Assembly: GCF_000702705.1 (NCBI RefSeq)
Contig: NZ_JNJG01000004.1
Location: forward strand, 124,001-188,000
DNA: 64,000 nucleotides
DNA from: Mycoplasma simbae ATCC 49888
Lineage (GTDB): Bacteria > Bacillota_I > Bacilli_A > Mycoplasmatales > Metamycoplasmataceae
Reading direction: 5' to 3'
Below are positions 21,289-30,400 of this stretch, in pieces; within the stretch, counting starts at the first letter, position 1, and each line of letters starts with the position of its first letter. The notes under the pieces were generated by a model, which searched no databases, was not told the DNA's origin, and worked only from the letters and a program-made list of their open reading frames with translations. Both the position numbers and the translations under genes were made by a program.

Positions 21289-22128
21289 ATGATCAAGTTA
21301 TTATTAGCGGGTACACCTGAATTTTCTGTACCAATTTTTGAAGAATTAATCAACAATTTTGAGGTAGTTGGTATAGTCTCGCAACCTGATAGACCTAGCC
21401 AAAGAGGTAGAGTTAGTGTTGCAACGCCAACAAAACAACTGGCTCAAAAATATAACATTGTTTGTTTTCAGCCAGAAAAAATTGGGGATATATACGACGA
21501 ATTATCGAAATTGGAATTTGACTATTTAGTTACGGCTGCTTTTGGCCAATTTATTCCAACTAAAATTTTAGGTCTAGCAAAAAAGCTTAACATTAATGTG
21601 CACGGTTCTTTGTTGCCTCTATATAGAGGTGCTGCACCAATTCAATATTCCGTGTGAAAAGGGAATAAAACAACCGGGGTTTCCTTAATGGAAATGGTTA
21701 AGGAAATGGATGCTGGCGACGTGTTTGCACAAGCAAGCGTTGAAATTGATGAAGACGATACATCAGCTAATGTATTTGAAAAAATACAGCAATTATCGAG
21801 CAAAAATATAGTTTCATGAATCAATCAACTAGATAAAGATGAACTAAAACGAGTATCACAAGACCCAGATAAAATAACATACAGCCCAAAACTAAACAAA
21901 GAAGATGGATTCATTAATTCAGAAATGAGTATTGATTTGGCTCTTCGAACGATTAAAGCATTTTATCCTAACCCATGTGCCTACACTTTTATAGACAATA
22001 AAAGAGTGAAAATAAATTTTGCTACAAAAACTATGGTGAAAAATGCACCGGTAATTGAGCTTGCTGACGGGAAAATTTACCTAACTGATTATCATTTTGA
22101 GGGTAAAAAACGAGTTATTTTGAAATAA
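21289..22128 (+). CDS. fmt: Methionyl-tRNA formyltransferase
   Basis: 279 residues, a little short for Fmt because the C-terminal OB domain is reduced. It has LLLAGTPEFSVPIFEELI, the formyl-THF-binding region with NVHGSLLPLYRGAAPIQ (catalytic Asn and His) and MDAGDVF. It formylates initiator Met-tRNA; its partner deformylase is at 46188-46775. ATG 21289 is chosen over an upstream in-frame alternative because of the 6-nt spacing from TATAAT. Confidence 0.96.
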
Positions 22129-22145
22129 AAATCCGCTTGCGCGGA
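22124..22145 (-). terminator. Terminator after tRNA-Thr
   Basis: Stem TCCGC / GCGGA with a 4-nt loop; the T-run is on the minus strand, 12 nt beyond the tRNA CCA end. It overlaps the end of fmt. Confidence 0.7.
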
Positions 22146-22159
22146 GATGAAATAACATA

Positions 22160-22235
22160 TGGTGCCGACAACAGGACTTGAACCTGCGACCCCATCCTTA
22201 CCATGGATGTGCTCTACCGACTGAGCTATGACGGC
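22160..22235 (-). tRNA. tRNA-Thr (GGT)
   Basis: 76 nt with encoded CCA. The anticodon loop ATGGTAA gives GGT. D stem GCTC/GAGC, anticodon stem CATCC/GGATG and T arm with GGTTCAAGTCC are intact. The acceptor stem GCCGTCA against TGTCGGC pairs except for a T-T mismatch at position 5:68. Confidence 0.95.
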
Positions 22236-22284
22236 GTGCATATATTATAACTTAAAATTTTTAAAATAAAAACACAGATACACA

Positions 22285-22623
22285 TTATTGGATTGATCTA
22301 AACGAATTAGCAAATTCAACAAATAAATCAATTAGATATTGTGTATTTTTATTATTTTTAGCGTAATTTTGTGTAAATTCATCAATAATTAGGTAAAAAT
22401 CTTTTCGTGTTGTGTATCCATATTCAACTACAATACTCAATAATTTATCAACTTTATCTTTGCTTCAACCATTACTAGGATTCGATAAATCTACATAGAT
22501 AGCGGCTGATTTATCTTTGTTGTATCCATAATCGATTGAAATTGAAGATGGTTTTGCTTCATTTTTAGTATAGTTAATTTTTATAAAATTGTTGTTTTCA
22601 GGTTGTTTTTCTGTAAAAATCAC
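22285..22623 (-). CDS. Small protein of PHP-ATPase module, GTG start
   Basis: 112 residues. GTG 22623 follows AGGAGGTAAATA and shares its G with the ATPase stop codon (TAGTG), so it is tightly coupled to that gene. The sequence is soluble and mixed charge, with one UGA-Trp; segments include SISIDYGYNKDKSAAIYVDL and a helical C-terminus (QYLIDLFVEFANSF). I recognise no family. Its position as third gene of the unit suggests an accessory, regulator or inhibitor of the ATPase. Confidence 0.7.
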
Positions 22624-24302
22624 TATTTACCTCCTAGTTTTTTCTTCAATATTTTTTCACGTTCAAGAAAAATATTCCATCCACCCTCTAAGAAAAATGA
22701 TTCGGGTGTGTCGTTTTGGCTTAAGATCGGTTGATCATTAATTTTGTTTTCAAAATTTTCATCTGGAAAATCAATTACTATTGGTTTACCATCCAATAAT
22801 ATTCCTATGTTAGGGTTGTGGGTTACTATAAAAAGCTGTTTGCCAGAATTCGCTAATCTTTTTAACTCGGGAACCACTGACTCTACAACTGTGTTGCTGT
22901 CTAGATCATCCTCAACTTGATCCAGCAACACATATTCATTGCGTATACCTTTATCAATATTTTTAATAGTTTCGGTTATACCAATAATTGATCTTTGCCC
23001 ATTTGAAAGTGACGAATATTTTTTATCATTTATGTATAATTCAACTCTATTTTTCAGCATAGATTCAATCATTTTTTCAATGTTTTGCAACGAAATATCA
23101 GTATTTAAATTCAATTTTTTCAATAAATCTCAAAAGCTTTTTGTTTTATTATCAATTTTAAGATTAAACGATTTTATTATTGTTTTTATATCATCTTCAC
23201 TTAAATTGAATTTATCACAACCAACAGAAAAACCGTTGCTTTCATCAATATTTATACGCTCGTTTCATTCCACTTCAACATTTTGTGCATATTCTTGTAC
23301 ATCGTAATACGAGTTGCGAACTGCTGATAAATAAATTGGTGCCTTGCTAAAATAATCCTTTAAATCTTTATAATTTTGATTAATTTTGTCTTCTTGCTGT
23401 AGATTAGATAATTGTTTTTTTCTTGTACTTTTCAGTGAGTATTCAAATGAATTAACTGTGCTAGCTAGCTCATTAATTTTTTCAAGTTGTTGTGTGTGAG
23501 CACTGTGCAACAACTGGAGTATTTTAACAATTGAATCTAGCTTTATTTCGTTATGACTGTATTTATTTAGATAATTTTTAAACTCTGGGTTTAAATCCTT
23601 AATACCTTGTTCGATGTCAGTTTGGTTATTAATTAAATTGTTTATAGATATTAATAGAGAATCAACTGATTTAGCTAGCGTGTTTTTTAATTTATCAAGC
23701 TTATATTTATCTTCATTGTATGAAAAATTAATTTCCGATATTGAACTTGATTTTGATTCGACAAGATTAAGTCTATCGTCGAAAACAGATTCAAAATCAA
23801 CAATTTTAGAACTAAAATTAGTGTAATTGTTTATGCTAGAAGCTAAATTTTCAAATGGTTTTAAAAAGTCAATATTTGATTTATTCTTAAGTATCTCTGA
23901 AACCAAAAGAGATAACTTATTGTTGATTTTATTCTTGAAAATATCGGTTTCATCAAGTGAAATTTTTCTATCATCATTTTGAACAATATAGCACGCAAAA
24001 TGTTTAGTTAATTGTTTCAAGTTTTCTTCATACTTTGATGAACTTTTGATTGCTGATGTTCATCCACCATCCATTGACAAAGCAATATCATCTACGTTGG
24101 CTTTTTTTACGTAAATATTGTATTTAGACTCAACAAAATCCTTATTTTTTTCAAAAATCCTATTGTTTGATAGTATTTCAGCAATTATGCGTAAAAAGGT
24201 ACTTTTGCCAGAACCTTTTTTTCCTAAAAAAATGTTAACTTTATCGAAATTAATTTGTTTAACATTACCATTATTGTCAAATAATTCTATGTTTTTTAAC
24301 AT
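22623..24302 (-). CDS. TrlF-type AAA/SMC-like ATPase
   Basis: 559 residues with UGA-Trp codons. Walker A GKKGSGKST at residues 27-35. A long helical/coiled-coil middle (about 130-380) is rich in Asn, Lys and Ser. ABC-type signature LSNGQR at about 432-437; Walker B YVLLDQVEDDLDS with D461 and E464; then a THNPNIGIL switch. The DQxEDDLDS / THNPNI pair is that of TrlF family ATPases and related SMC/RecN-like defence ATPases. In TrlF an N-terminal PHP domain is fused; here the PHP protein is a separate gene directly upstream (stop TAA abutting this ATG). I infer an ATP-gated nuclease module, probably in phage or plasmid defence. Confidence 0.8.
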
Positions 24303-24989
24303 TTATACTCCTGTAATTCCTGTTTTATTATTCATCAAAGCTTCTTTAATTGATTTAAACGTTGGTTCGGCCTCAACTCATGTTTGGTATTTAGTATTGT
24401 CGAAAGGGTATTTTTTTCAATCATGTGTATCACTAAAACAAACAATTGGGGCTTGTATGACTTTTCTTATTTTTTTTAAATTTGGGCTTTTTAAACTCGT
24501 AGAGTCTAGCCCATGAACATTGCTATCTAATAAATCTTCAGCAACCATGTTGTCTTGACCTTTTCCTGAATGGGGAAAGATCATATATTCAAAATTATTA
24601 AATAACTCACACGCCTGTTTATAAGTTAATCATTTGTTGTTGGCACGCGAAAAATTGTCTTTTACTATTTTAGCAATTGCATATAAATCCTGATTTGGGT
24701 CAAAGACAATTACAGCCTGACCTTTAGACTGTTTACTCAATGATGCTAAATCGATTTCGCATCCAGGCAATAAAACTATATCAATTACTTTATGATTGGC
24801 TATTAGATCTACTCTTTTGTAAAAATTGTCAACAAATAATTCGTAATGATCGGCAAAACAAGCTACTTTAACGTAATTTTTGTGTAATTTTTCAAGCATT
24901 TGCAAGTCGGTAAATTTTGAAATATTACTCCCACTAAGGTTTGAATCAGACGAATGAATATGTAGATCAATAATTATTTTTTTACTCAT
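24303..24989 (-). CDS. PHP-domain phosphoesterase of TrlF-like module
   Basis: 228 residues. PHP metal motifs are complete: DLHIHS (residues 8-13), CFADHYELF, GCEIDL, FPHSGKG and CFSDTHDW. PHP domains are metal-dependent phosphoesterases or nucleases. The gene ends directly against the ATG of the ATPase gene, and an AGGAG for that gene lies in its last codons. ATG 24989 is preferred because GAGGA precedes it; ATG 25013 (eight residues longer) is possible and sits after a TATAAT at 25034-25029. A single UGA-rich C-terminal third is restored with Trp. Confidence 0.82.
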
Positions 24990-25028
24990 AAACACTTTGT
25001 CCTCGCTCACCATAATTAGTTAACTTTT

Positions 25029-25034
25029 ATTATA
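25029..25034 (-). promoter_or_regulatory. Probable -10 box of PHP-ATPase module
   Basis: TATAAT on the minus strand, 15 nt before ATG 25013 and 39 nt before ATG 24989. It is the only promoter seen for the three-gene unit. Confidence 0.5.
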
Positions 25035-25132
25035 TATTAAAGTAAATATTAGGTTTTATAACTTAATACACGTCTTTTGCTCAATTATTGAATAAAAAGG
25101 AAAAAATTATTATTTTACGAGTAAAAGTTCAA

Positions 25133-25160
25133 TAAAAAAAGCGTTATCATGAAACGCTTT
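25133..25160 (-). terminator. Terminator of ECF S-component gene
   Basis: Stem AAAGCGTT / AACGCTTT with a T-run on the minus strand; the stem covers the stop codon at 25144. Confidence 0.75.
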
Positions 25161-25791
25161 TTCTTGAATCGTATTTTTGTTTTAAACCTAAGATAGGTAA
25201 ATATAGTAAAACCGCCATTGAAACATTGAATATAGGTTCGGCAATTAGGTTAACTGTGTTTGCTACTAGCATTTCATAGAATGGCGGTAAACCAGCTAAT
25301 GGTCCGATGTATGTTGTGTGTAAATACAGTGCACCAAATACAAATATTGAGTTAAATTCAGTAGCAACCAGTGTTAAAACAACAAATTTTCATAATTTTG
25401 GTCTTTTACTTATACCCAAGATTCAATAAGCCAAACACACAACCGCACCCACTAGAACTCTAGATAATATTGAAACATCAATATATTGGAATCAAATAAA
25501 TCCTAGTAACATAGCAGCGATAAATGAAGATAAACCAAAGCCAAAGCCTGCTAACATAGCTCCTGAATATCCTAGTTGCAATGTTGCCATAGCTACTATT
25601 AATGGCAAGTAGGTTAATCAAGCCGGTCCAAAAGGAATATAGGCAAAAAAGATTGAAAATCCAGACACAATAAAGTAAGCTAAATAAACTGCAAGTGATA
25701 CCATTTTAAAAATTAATGCCGATTTACTTGCGTTAACGCTTAATCCAGTTTTTGTTAAAAACCCATTTGGTAAAGAATTATTAGTTTTCAT
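25144..25791 (-). CDS. ECF-type transporter substrate-specificity (S) component
   Basis: 215 residues with six membrane helices. IFFAYIPFGPAWLTYLPLIVAM, a LQLGYSGAMLAGFGFGLSS helix, and NTVNLIAEPIFNVSMAVLLYLPI near the C-terminus look like the S components that pair with the shared EcfA/EcfT energising module for vitamin uptake. The vitamin cannot be told from sequence alone. Three UGA-Trp lie in helices. The start is set by a TATAAT 7 nt upstream. Confidence 0.75.
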
Positions 25792-25798
25792 GCATAAA

Positions 25799-25804
25799 AT
25801 TATA
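25799..25804 (-). promoter_or_regulatory. -10 box of ECF S-component gene (leaderless)
   Basis: TATAAT on the minus strand with 7 nt to ATG 25791; no Shine-Dalgarno. Confidence 0.6.
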
Positions 25805-25856
25805 ACAATATATTCATTTTAATTTAATTCTTTGTTATAATATTATCGCAAATGCT

Positions 25857-25931
25857 AGGAGTGTAGTTCAATGGTAGAACAGCAGGCTTCAACCCTGCGT
25901 GTTATGGGTTCGAGTCCTGTCACTCCTGCCA
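25857..25931 (+). tRNA. tRNA-Trp (UCA), decodes UGA
   Basis: 75 nt with encoded CCA. Acceptor AGGAGTG/CACTCCT, discriminator G, anticodon loop CTTCAAC giving TCA. This is the mollicute tRNA that reads UGA (and, by wobble, UGG) as tryptophan, consistent with the in-frame UGA codons seen across the window. A TATTAT sequence upstream may be its -10. Confidence 0.97.
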
Positions 25932-25960
25932 TTTTTTTATACTTTTTTTAATAGCAATTA

Positions 25961-25991
25961 AAAAATACGGAAATGCGTTTTCCGTATTTTT
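25961..25991. terminator. Terminator of degV (and tRNA-Trp)
   Basis: Stem AAAAATACGGAAA / TTTTCCGTATTTT with T-runs both ways; its right edge touches the degV stop codon. Confidence 0.85.
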
Positions 25992-26880
25992 ACTTGATTT
26001 TATTAAATAATTCTTTGTATTTTGCAATAATTTCTGGTTCAATTTCAAAAGCTAATACTGCTAAAGCTTCAGGTCCTGTGTGCATTGCCACAACAGGAGC
26101 AATTAAATCTACTATTGGTTCAACACCTAAAACTTGACTAATATGTGAAGCAAAAGCATTTAGTTCCTCTTGAGGCGACATTGAGTGTAACGCTAGGGTT
26201 AAAAGCTGTTTACCTGGTTGAAGAGGTAAAATGTCTGCTTTATTATCGACTGCTTTTAAAATGGTTTTGGCAAAACTTCTTCCCACGCCTTCTTTTTTAA
26301 GTGAGCCTTCTTCTCAACAAATCATTGGTACTATTTTTAATAATTTAGCTACTGCGGCCGCAGTTGGATGCAAACGACCACCTTTTACTAGGTAATTATT
26401 ATATTTAGGTATCAGTGTTGCTACCTTACGCCCAACACCTTGTTCCATTTGTTCAACATATTCATCAAATTTAGTAGGATCTAACTCCATTTGGTGTTCA
26501 AATCAAACTAAATCCATAACTATCATTTGTAAAACTTGAATTGATTGTACTACTCTAACATTTTCATAATCACGTGCTAGAGTAGTTAGTGATGAACAAG
26601 TTCCAGATAAATTTTTTGAGATTGGATAAACCAAAACTTTATCGTATTCTTTGGTCAATTTGGCAAATAGCTCGTCAGCTACACCAACATTTACCGCAGA
26701 GGTTTTGCCCTCTTGTTTTTTGCCATAAAATTCAAATAAGTTAGTTGTGTTAATATCAACACCATCTCTATATTCTTTACCATCTATTAGAATGTGTAGT
26801 GGTAAATAGTGTCAGTTTAATTTATTTGCTTGTTCTTGTGCCAGTGCACAAGAAGAATCAACAACGATTGCATATTTCAT
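25990..26880 (-). CDS. degV: DegV-family fatty-acid-binding protein
   Basis: 296 residues. The N-terminal YAIVVDSSCAL strand, the KTSAVNVG lipid-headgroup site, YPISKNLSGTCSS and a LVKGGRLHPTAAAVAK motif match DegV/FakB. FakB proteins present exogenous fatty acids to the kinase FakA, fitting a parasite that takes up host lipids. No fakA is in the window. Two UGA-Trp. Confidence 0.93.
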
Positions 26881-26886
26881 GTGAGT

Positions 26887-26892
26887 ATTATA
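26887..26892 (-). promoter_or_regulatory. -10 box of degV (leaderless)
   Basis: TATAAT on the minus strand, 6 nt from ATG 26880; no Shine-Dalgarno. Confidence 0.65.
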
Positions 26893-27187
26893 AATTAAAT
26901 AAGTTAAAAAGCAAAATTGCAATATGCTTGCTTTAGCGCTACGTTAATAAAATGTTTAAGCTGATAAAATGTGGAAAATTTTGCATCTTTTTTCATAAAT
27001 TGAACGCGTTTTGGGGCGTAAATTTATCCAAAAAACACTCTAGTTTTAAAAAGCAAAATTATGAAAATGTTTTTTAAACAAAAAATTAACACAAAAACGC
27101 TTTTTTTGACTAAAAAAGACAAATTTACGCGTTTTTTTATTTTTGAAGCATCTTGAATTATTGTTTTAAATAAATAAGGTTCTTTTA

Positions 27188-27193
27188 TATAAT
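27188..27193 (+). promoter_or_regulatory. -10 box of pdhA-pdhB
   Basis: TATAAT about 50 nt upstream of pdhA; no well-spaced -35. The leader carries a GAAAGGAAAC ribosome site. Confidence 0.55.
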
Positions 27194-27242
27194 ATGGATG
27201 TATAAAAAATATACAAGCTTAATTCTATGAAAGGAAACGCAT

Positions 27243-28328
27243 ATGAAATACAAATTCATCGAAGCGGGCAAAGTGATGAGCTGCCCAGAAACAATGATTC
27301 GTTTCTTAGACATTAATGGTGATCTAATCGACAAATCATTTAAACCTACAGCGTCAAAAGAACTATTGAGAGACATGTACCAAAACATGCGTAAATCTCG
27401 TTCATGAGACGAATATGCATTAACACTACAAAAAACCGGACGTTTAGGAACATTTGCTCCTGCATTAGGAGAAGAAGCATTCCTAACAGCGTTAGGTTTT
27501 GTAATGAGAAAAGAAGACTGATTTGTTCCTCACTACCGTGTACTATCAACATTATTAGCACGTGGTGAATCAATGGAATCTGTATACCTATACTGAAGAG
27601 GTTCAGAACTAGGTTCAAGATTTAAGTCAAATACAATGCCAATGCAAGTTATTATTGCATCTCAAATTTCACAAGCTGCCGGAGTTGCTAAAGCACTTAA
27701 ACTACAAAACACAGGTGCAATTGCTTTCGTAACAATCGGTAACGGTGGAACAAACGAAGGTGAATTCCACGAAGGTTTAAACTGAGCATCATTATTCCAC
27801 TTGCCAGTTGTTGTTGTTATCTCAAACAACAGATGAGCTATTTCAGTTCCAGAACACAACAGCTACCCTGTTAAAACTCTTTCACAAAGAGGTCTATCAT
27901 ACAACATCCCTGCACTACGTGTAGACGGTAACGACCTACTAGCTGCATACGAAGTTCTAAAAGAAGCTGCTGACTGAGCTAGAGAAGGAAATGGACCAGT
28001 TCTAATTGAAATGGTTACATGACGTCAAGGTCAACACACTACAAGTGACGACCCACGTGTATACCGTACAAGAGAACAAGAAATCGAACACGAAAAATGA
28101 GAACCATTCCACCGTATTGAAAAATACCTATTCGAAAACGGAATTATTACTGAAGCTGATAAAGAAAAATTCATCGCTGACGCAACTGAAGATGCTAAAG
28201 CATCATACGACAAATCAACAGCTACATTAGCAACTGAAGGATTTGACGACATTTTCAAATACACCTACGAAACATTACCTGAAGAAGTTCTTGAACAACA
28301 CGAAGCTCACAAGAGATTCCAAAAATAA
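27243..28328 (+). CDS. pdhA: Pyruvate dehydrogenase E1 alpha subunit
   Basis: 361 residues with UGA-Trp codons. It has the E1-alpha core: RKSRSWDEYALTLQKTGRLG, HYRVLSTLLARG, the thiamine-diphosphate region IGNGGTNEGEFHEGLNW...ISNNRWAIS, and the phosphorylation-loop-like TWRQGQHTTSDDP. It decarboxylates pyruvate for acetyl-CoA production. The TPP motif reads GNG at 166-168 where the family usually has GDG; the Asp normally binds the metal. The gene is followed 32 nt later by pdhB. Confidence 0.96.
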
Positions 28329-28360
28329 GGTAATTAAATTTAATTTAAGGAGAAATATTT

Positions 28361-29347
28361 ATGGACAAAATTCAAGTAAATAACATTGCTGCCATCACTA
28401 ATGCTATTGACATTATGATGGAAAGAGACAAATCAGTTATTGTTTATGGTCAAGACGCAGGTTTTGAAGGTGGTGTTTTCCGTGCAACTCAAGGTCTACA
28501 GAAAAAATATGGTGTAGATAGAGTATTTGATGCTCCAATTTCAGAATCAGCTATCGTTGGTACAGCTATTGGTTCAGCAGTTGCAGGTCTAAGACCAGTT
28601 GCTGAAATTCAATTCTCAGGTTTCGTATTCTTCGGTTTAGGTCAATTATTCGGTAACGCAGCACGTATCAGAAACAGATCACGTGGTAAATTAGGCGTAC
28701 CAATGGTATTAAGAATGCCTTGTGGTGGTGGTGTTAAAGCTCTAGAGCACCACTCAGAATCAATCGAAGCATTATTCTGCCACATTCCAGGTCTAAAAGT
28801 AGTTATGCCAGCTACACCATACGACGCTAAAGGTCTATTGATTTCAGCTATTGAAGACAACGACCCAGTTGTATACCTAGAACACAAACACGACTACCGT
28901 GCTTTCAAACAAGAAATTCCAGCTGGTTACTACACAGTACCATTAGGAAAAGCTAATACAATCGTTGAAGGTGATGACTTAACAATCGTAACTTACGGAC
29001 ACATGGTTCACGAAACTACAGGTGCTCTAAGATTACTACAAGAAGAAGGAAAAGAATACTCAATCGAAGTTATTGACCTAAGAACTCTAAAACCAATTGA
29101 TACAGATACAATCGTTGAATCAGTTAAGAAAACTGGTAAACTATTAGCTATTTCTGAATCAGTTCAATCAGGTTCACTAACAGCTGAAATCGTTACACGT
29201 GTAAACGAAAGAGCATTCGATTACTTAACAACAGCTCCAGTTCGTCTAAACGGACCAGACGTTACAATTCCTTTACCTGCTCTAGAAAGCAAATTCATCA
29301 TCAACAAAGACAAAATTGCTACAGTTATTAAAGAAATTTTAAAATAA
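28361..29347 (+). CDS. pdhB: Pyruvate dehydrogenase E1 beta subunit
   Basis: 328 residues. It has YGQDAGFEGGVFRATQGL, FDAPISESAIVGTAIG (with the catalytic Glu), HHSESIEALFCHIPGLKV and a transketolase C-terminal domain ending VTIPLPALE. It forms the alpha2beta2 E1 with PdhA. AAGGAG precedes the ATG. E2 and E3 genes do not follow; a terminator and the ribosomal gene rpsT come next, so the rest of the complex is encoded elsewhere. Confidence 0.97.
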   Translation: MDKIQVNNIAAITNAIDIMMERDKSVIVYGQDAGFEGGVFRATQGLQKKYGVDRVFDAPISESAIVGTAIGSAVAGLRPVAEIQFSGFVFFGLGQLFGNAARIRNRSRGKLGVPMVLRMPCGGGVKALEHHSESIEALFCHIPGLKVVMPATPYDAKGLLISAIEDNDPVVYLEHKHDYRAFKQEIPAGYYTVPLGKANTIVEGDDLTIVTYGHMVHETTGALRLLQEEGKEYSIEVIDLRTLKPIDTDTIVESVKKTGKLLAISESVQSGSLTAEIVTRVNERAFDYLTTAPVRLNGPDVTIPLPALESKFIINKDKIATVIKEILK

Positions 29348-29360
29348 TTAATAATTAGCT

Positions 29361-29387
29361 AACAAAGTCCTCGCGGGCTTTGTTTTT
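29361..29387 (+). terminator. Terminator after pdhB
   Basis: Stem AACAAAG(CC) / (GG)GCTTTGTT then a T-run. Confidence 0.8.
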
Positions 29388-29411
29388 TGTTTTATCAACT
29401 ACAACCGCAAA

Positions 29412-29436
29412 CAAAAAGCAGCCCAAATGGACTGCT
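29412..29436 (-). terminator. Terminator of rpsT
   Basis: On the minus strand AGCAGTCC / GGGCTGCT with TTTTT; lies 20 nt beyond the rpsT stop. Confidence 0.75.
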
Positions 29437-29456
29437 GAATGGATGCTTATAAATAA

Positions 29457-29732
29457 TTAAGCTTCAACTTGAGCATTTTGTGCGTTAACAAACTTGTCTA
29501 GACGTGATGATTTTCTCGCACCTTTGTTTGGGTGGAATACGCCTTTTTGAACAGCTGTAGCAATAATTGAGTGTGCTTTTTGCACTAATTCTTTAGCGTT
29601 TTCTGCTTTAGCTAAAACTGCTTCTCTTGCTGCTCTGATTGCTTTACGCACTCTAGTTTTCATTGCGTTATTTCTTAATCTGTTTTCTTCAGATTTAGCA
29701 ATGTGTTTTACTTTTGATTTGATATTTGCCAT
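29457..29732 (-). CDS. rpsT: 30S ribosomal protein S20
   Basis: 91 residues, highly basic and helical, with NIKSKVKHIAKSEENRLRN and KGVFHPNKGARKSSRL typical of S20. It binds 16S rRNA early in 30S assembly. A GAGGAGG-type site precedes the ATG. Monocistronic. Confidence 0.96.
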   Translation of the reverse strand: MANIKSKVKHIAKSEENRLRNNAMKTRVRKAIRAAREAVLAKAENAKELVQKAHSIIATAVQKGVFHPNKGARKSSRLDKFVNAQNAQVEA

Positions 29733-29890
29733 TATAAGCCTCCTCTTTTTTCATGTTTAGTTGCTTTGTGCAACTGAAAAAATCTTTTTTATTATAAAGC
29801 AAAAAAATAATTACGTAAACTTATTTTGCTTATTTTGACTCTTGAGCTTCAATTTAGAATACTTTTATACAAAATATCAGTGCTATATGC

Positions 29891-29896
29891 TATAAT
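29891..29896 (+). promoter_or_regulatory. -10 box of rimP-nusA-infB operon
   Basis: TGCTATAAT-type extended -10 (TATAAT at 29891-29896), about 68 nt upstream of rimP. Confidence 0.6.
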
Positions 29897-29921
29897 TTGT
29901 TTAAACAAGTCAAATAATATT

Positions 29922-29952
29922 GAGTTGCCCACAGCAACTCTTTGTTATTTTT
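29922..29952 (+). promoter_or_regulatory. Attenuator-like hairpin in rimP-nusA leader
   Basis: Perfect 7-bp stem GAGTTGC / GCAACTC with a 5-nt loop followed by TTTGTTATTTTT. It lies between the promoter and the rimP ribosome site, so termination here would shut off the whole operon. NusA autoregulation through its leader is known in other bacteria; that it acts here is inference. Confidence 0.6.
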
Positions 29953-29963
29953 AAGGAGTAAAT

Positions 29964-30392
29964 TTGAACTGAAAACACATTTTACAAACACAATTTGGCG
30001 AAGTTATTTTAGACGCTAAAGAAGAAAATATTGACGGCTTAATTGCGCTGGATATTACTGTAAAACACACACAAATGGAACAAGTAAATAATGCTAGTCG
30101 CCAAATAAATGAGTTTTTAGACACTCAAAATATCGACCGTTTTGACACTATTTCAATTCACTCGCCCGGTCTTGAACTAAACTACACAGTTGAATCACTA
30201 AGCGACCACGTTGGCGAAGATTTAAAAATCAAACTTGTGAAAGCACAAAACAAGACTAACGAGCTAGTGTCAAACTTGCTAGAAGTAAATGAGCAAGAAA
30301 TAGTAGTTAAATGAAACCAAAAAGGAAACATTAGAAAAATCACCATCGACAAAGGCAATATTGCTAGCGTTGAAAAACATATTAAATTTTAG
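29964..30392 (+). CDS. rimP: Ribosome maturation factor RimP, TTG start
   Basis: 142 residues beginning at TTG 29964, which sits 5 nt after AAGGAG; no upstream ATG is in frame. Despite low similarity, the order (rimP-nusA-ylxR-infB), the IHSPGLELN segment (equivalent to SPGLDRPL) and the length fit RimP, which assists 30S assembly. Two UGA-Trp. nusA follows after 8 nt. Confidence 0.85.
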
Positions 30393-30400
30393 GAGTAAAA

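Larger units (their letters stand above)
26881..27242. other. AT-rich divergent intergenic region degV / pdhA
   Basis: 362 bp without a gene. It contains the degV and pdhA promoters, a 10-bp inverted repeat GCGTAAATTT (27016-27025) / AAATTTACGC (27121-27130) with a 95-nt gap, and the 13-mer AAAATGTGGAAAA at 26966-26978 shared with the 14.9-kb spacer. Confidence 0.65.

Noticed and set aside
22939-24516. Plus-strand ORFs opposite the PHP-ATPase genes
   Set aside because: They are antisense shadows of genes with clear Walker and PHP motifs; they end at random and have no ribosome sites.
14960-26980. Replication origin based on DnaA-box-like words
   Set aside because: Single isolated copies and no dnaA or dnaN nearby; no cluster of boxes.
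27185-28264. Minus-strand ORFs across pdhA
   Set aside because: Shadows of pdhA in the opposite frames; pdhA is certain from motifs.
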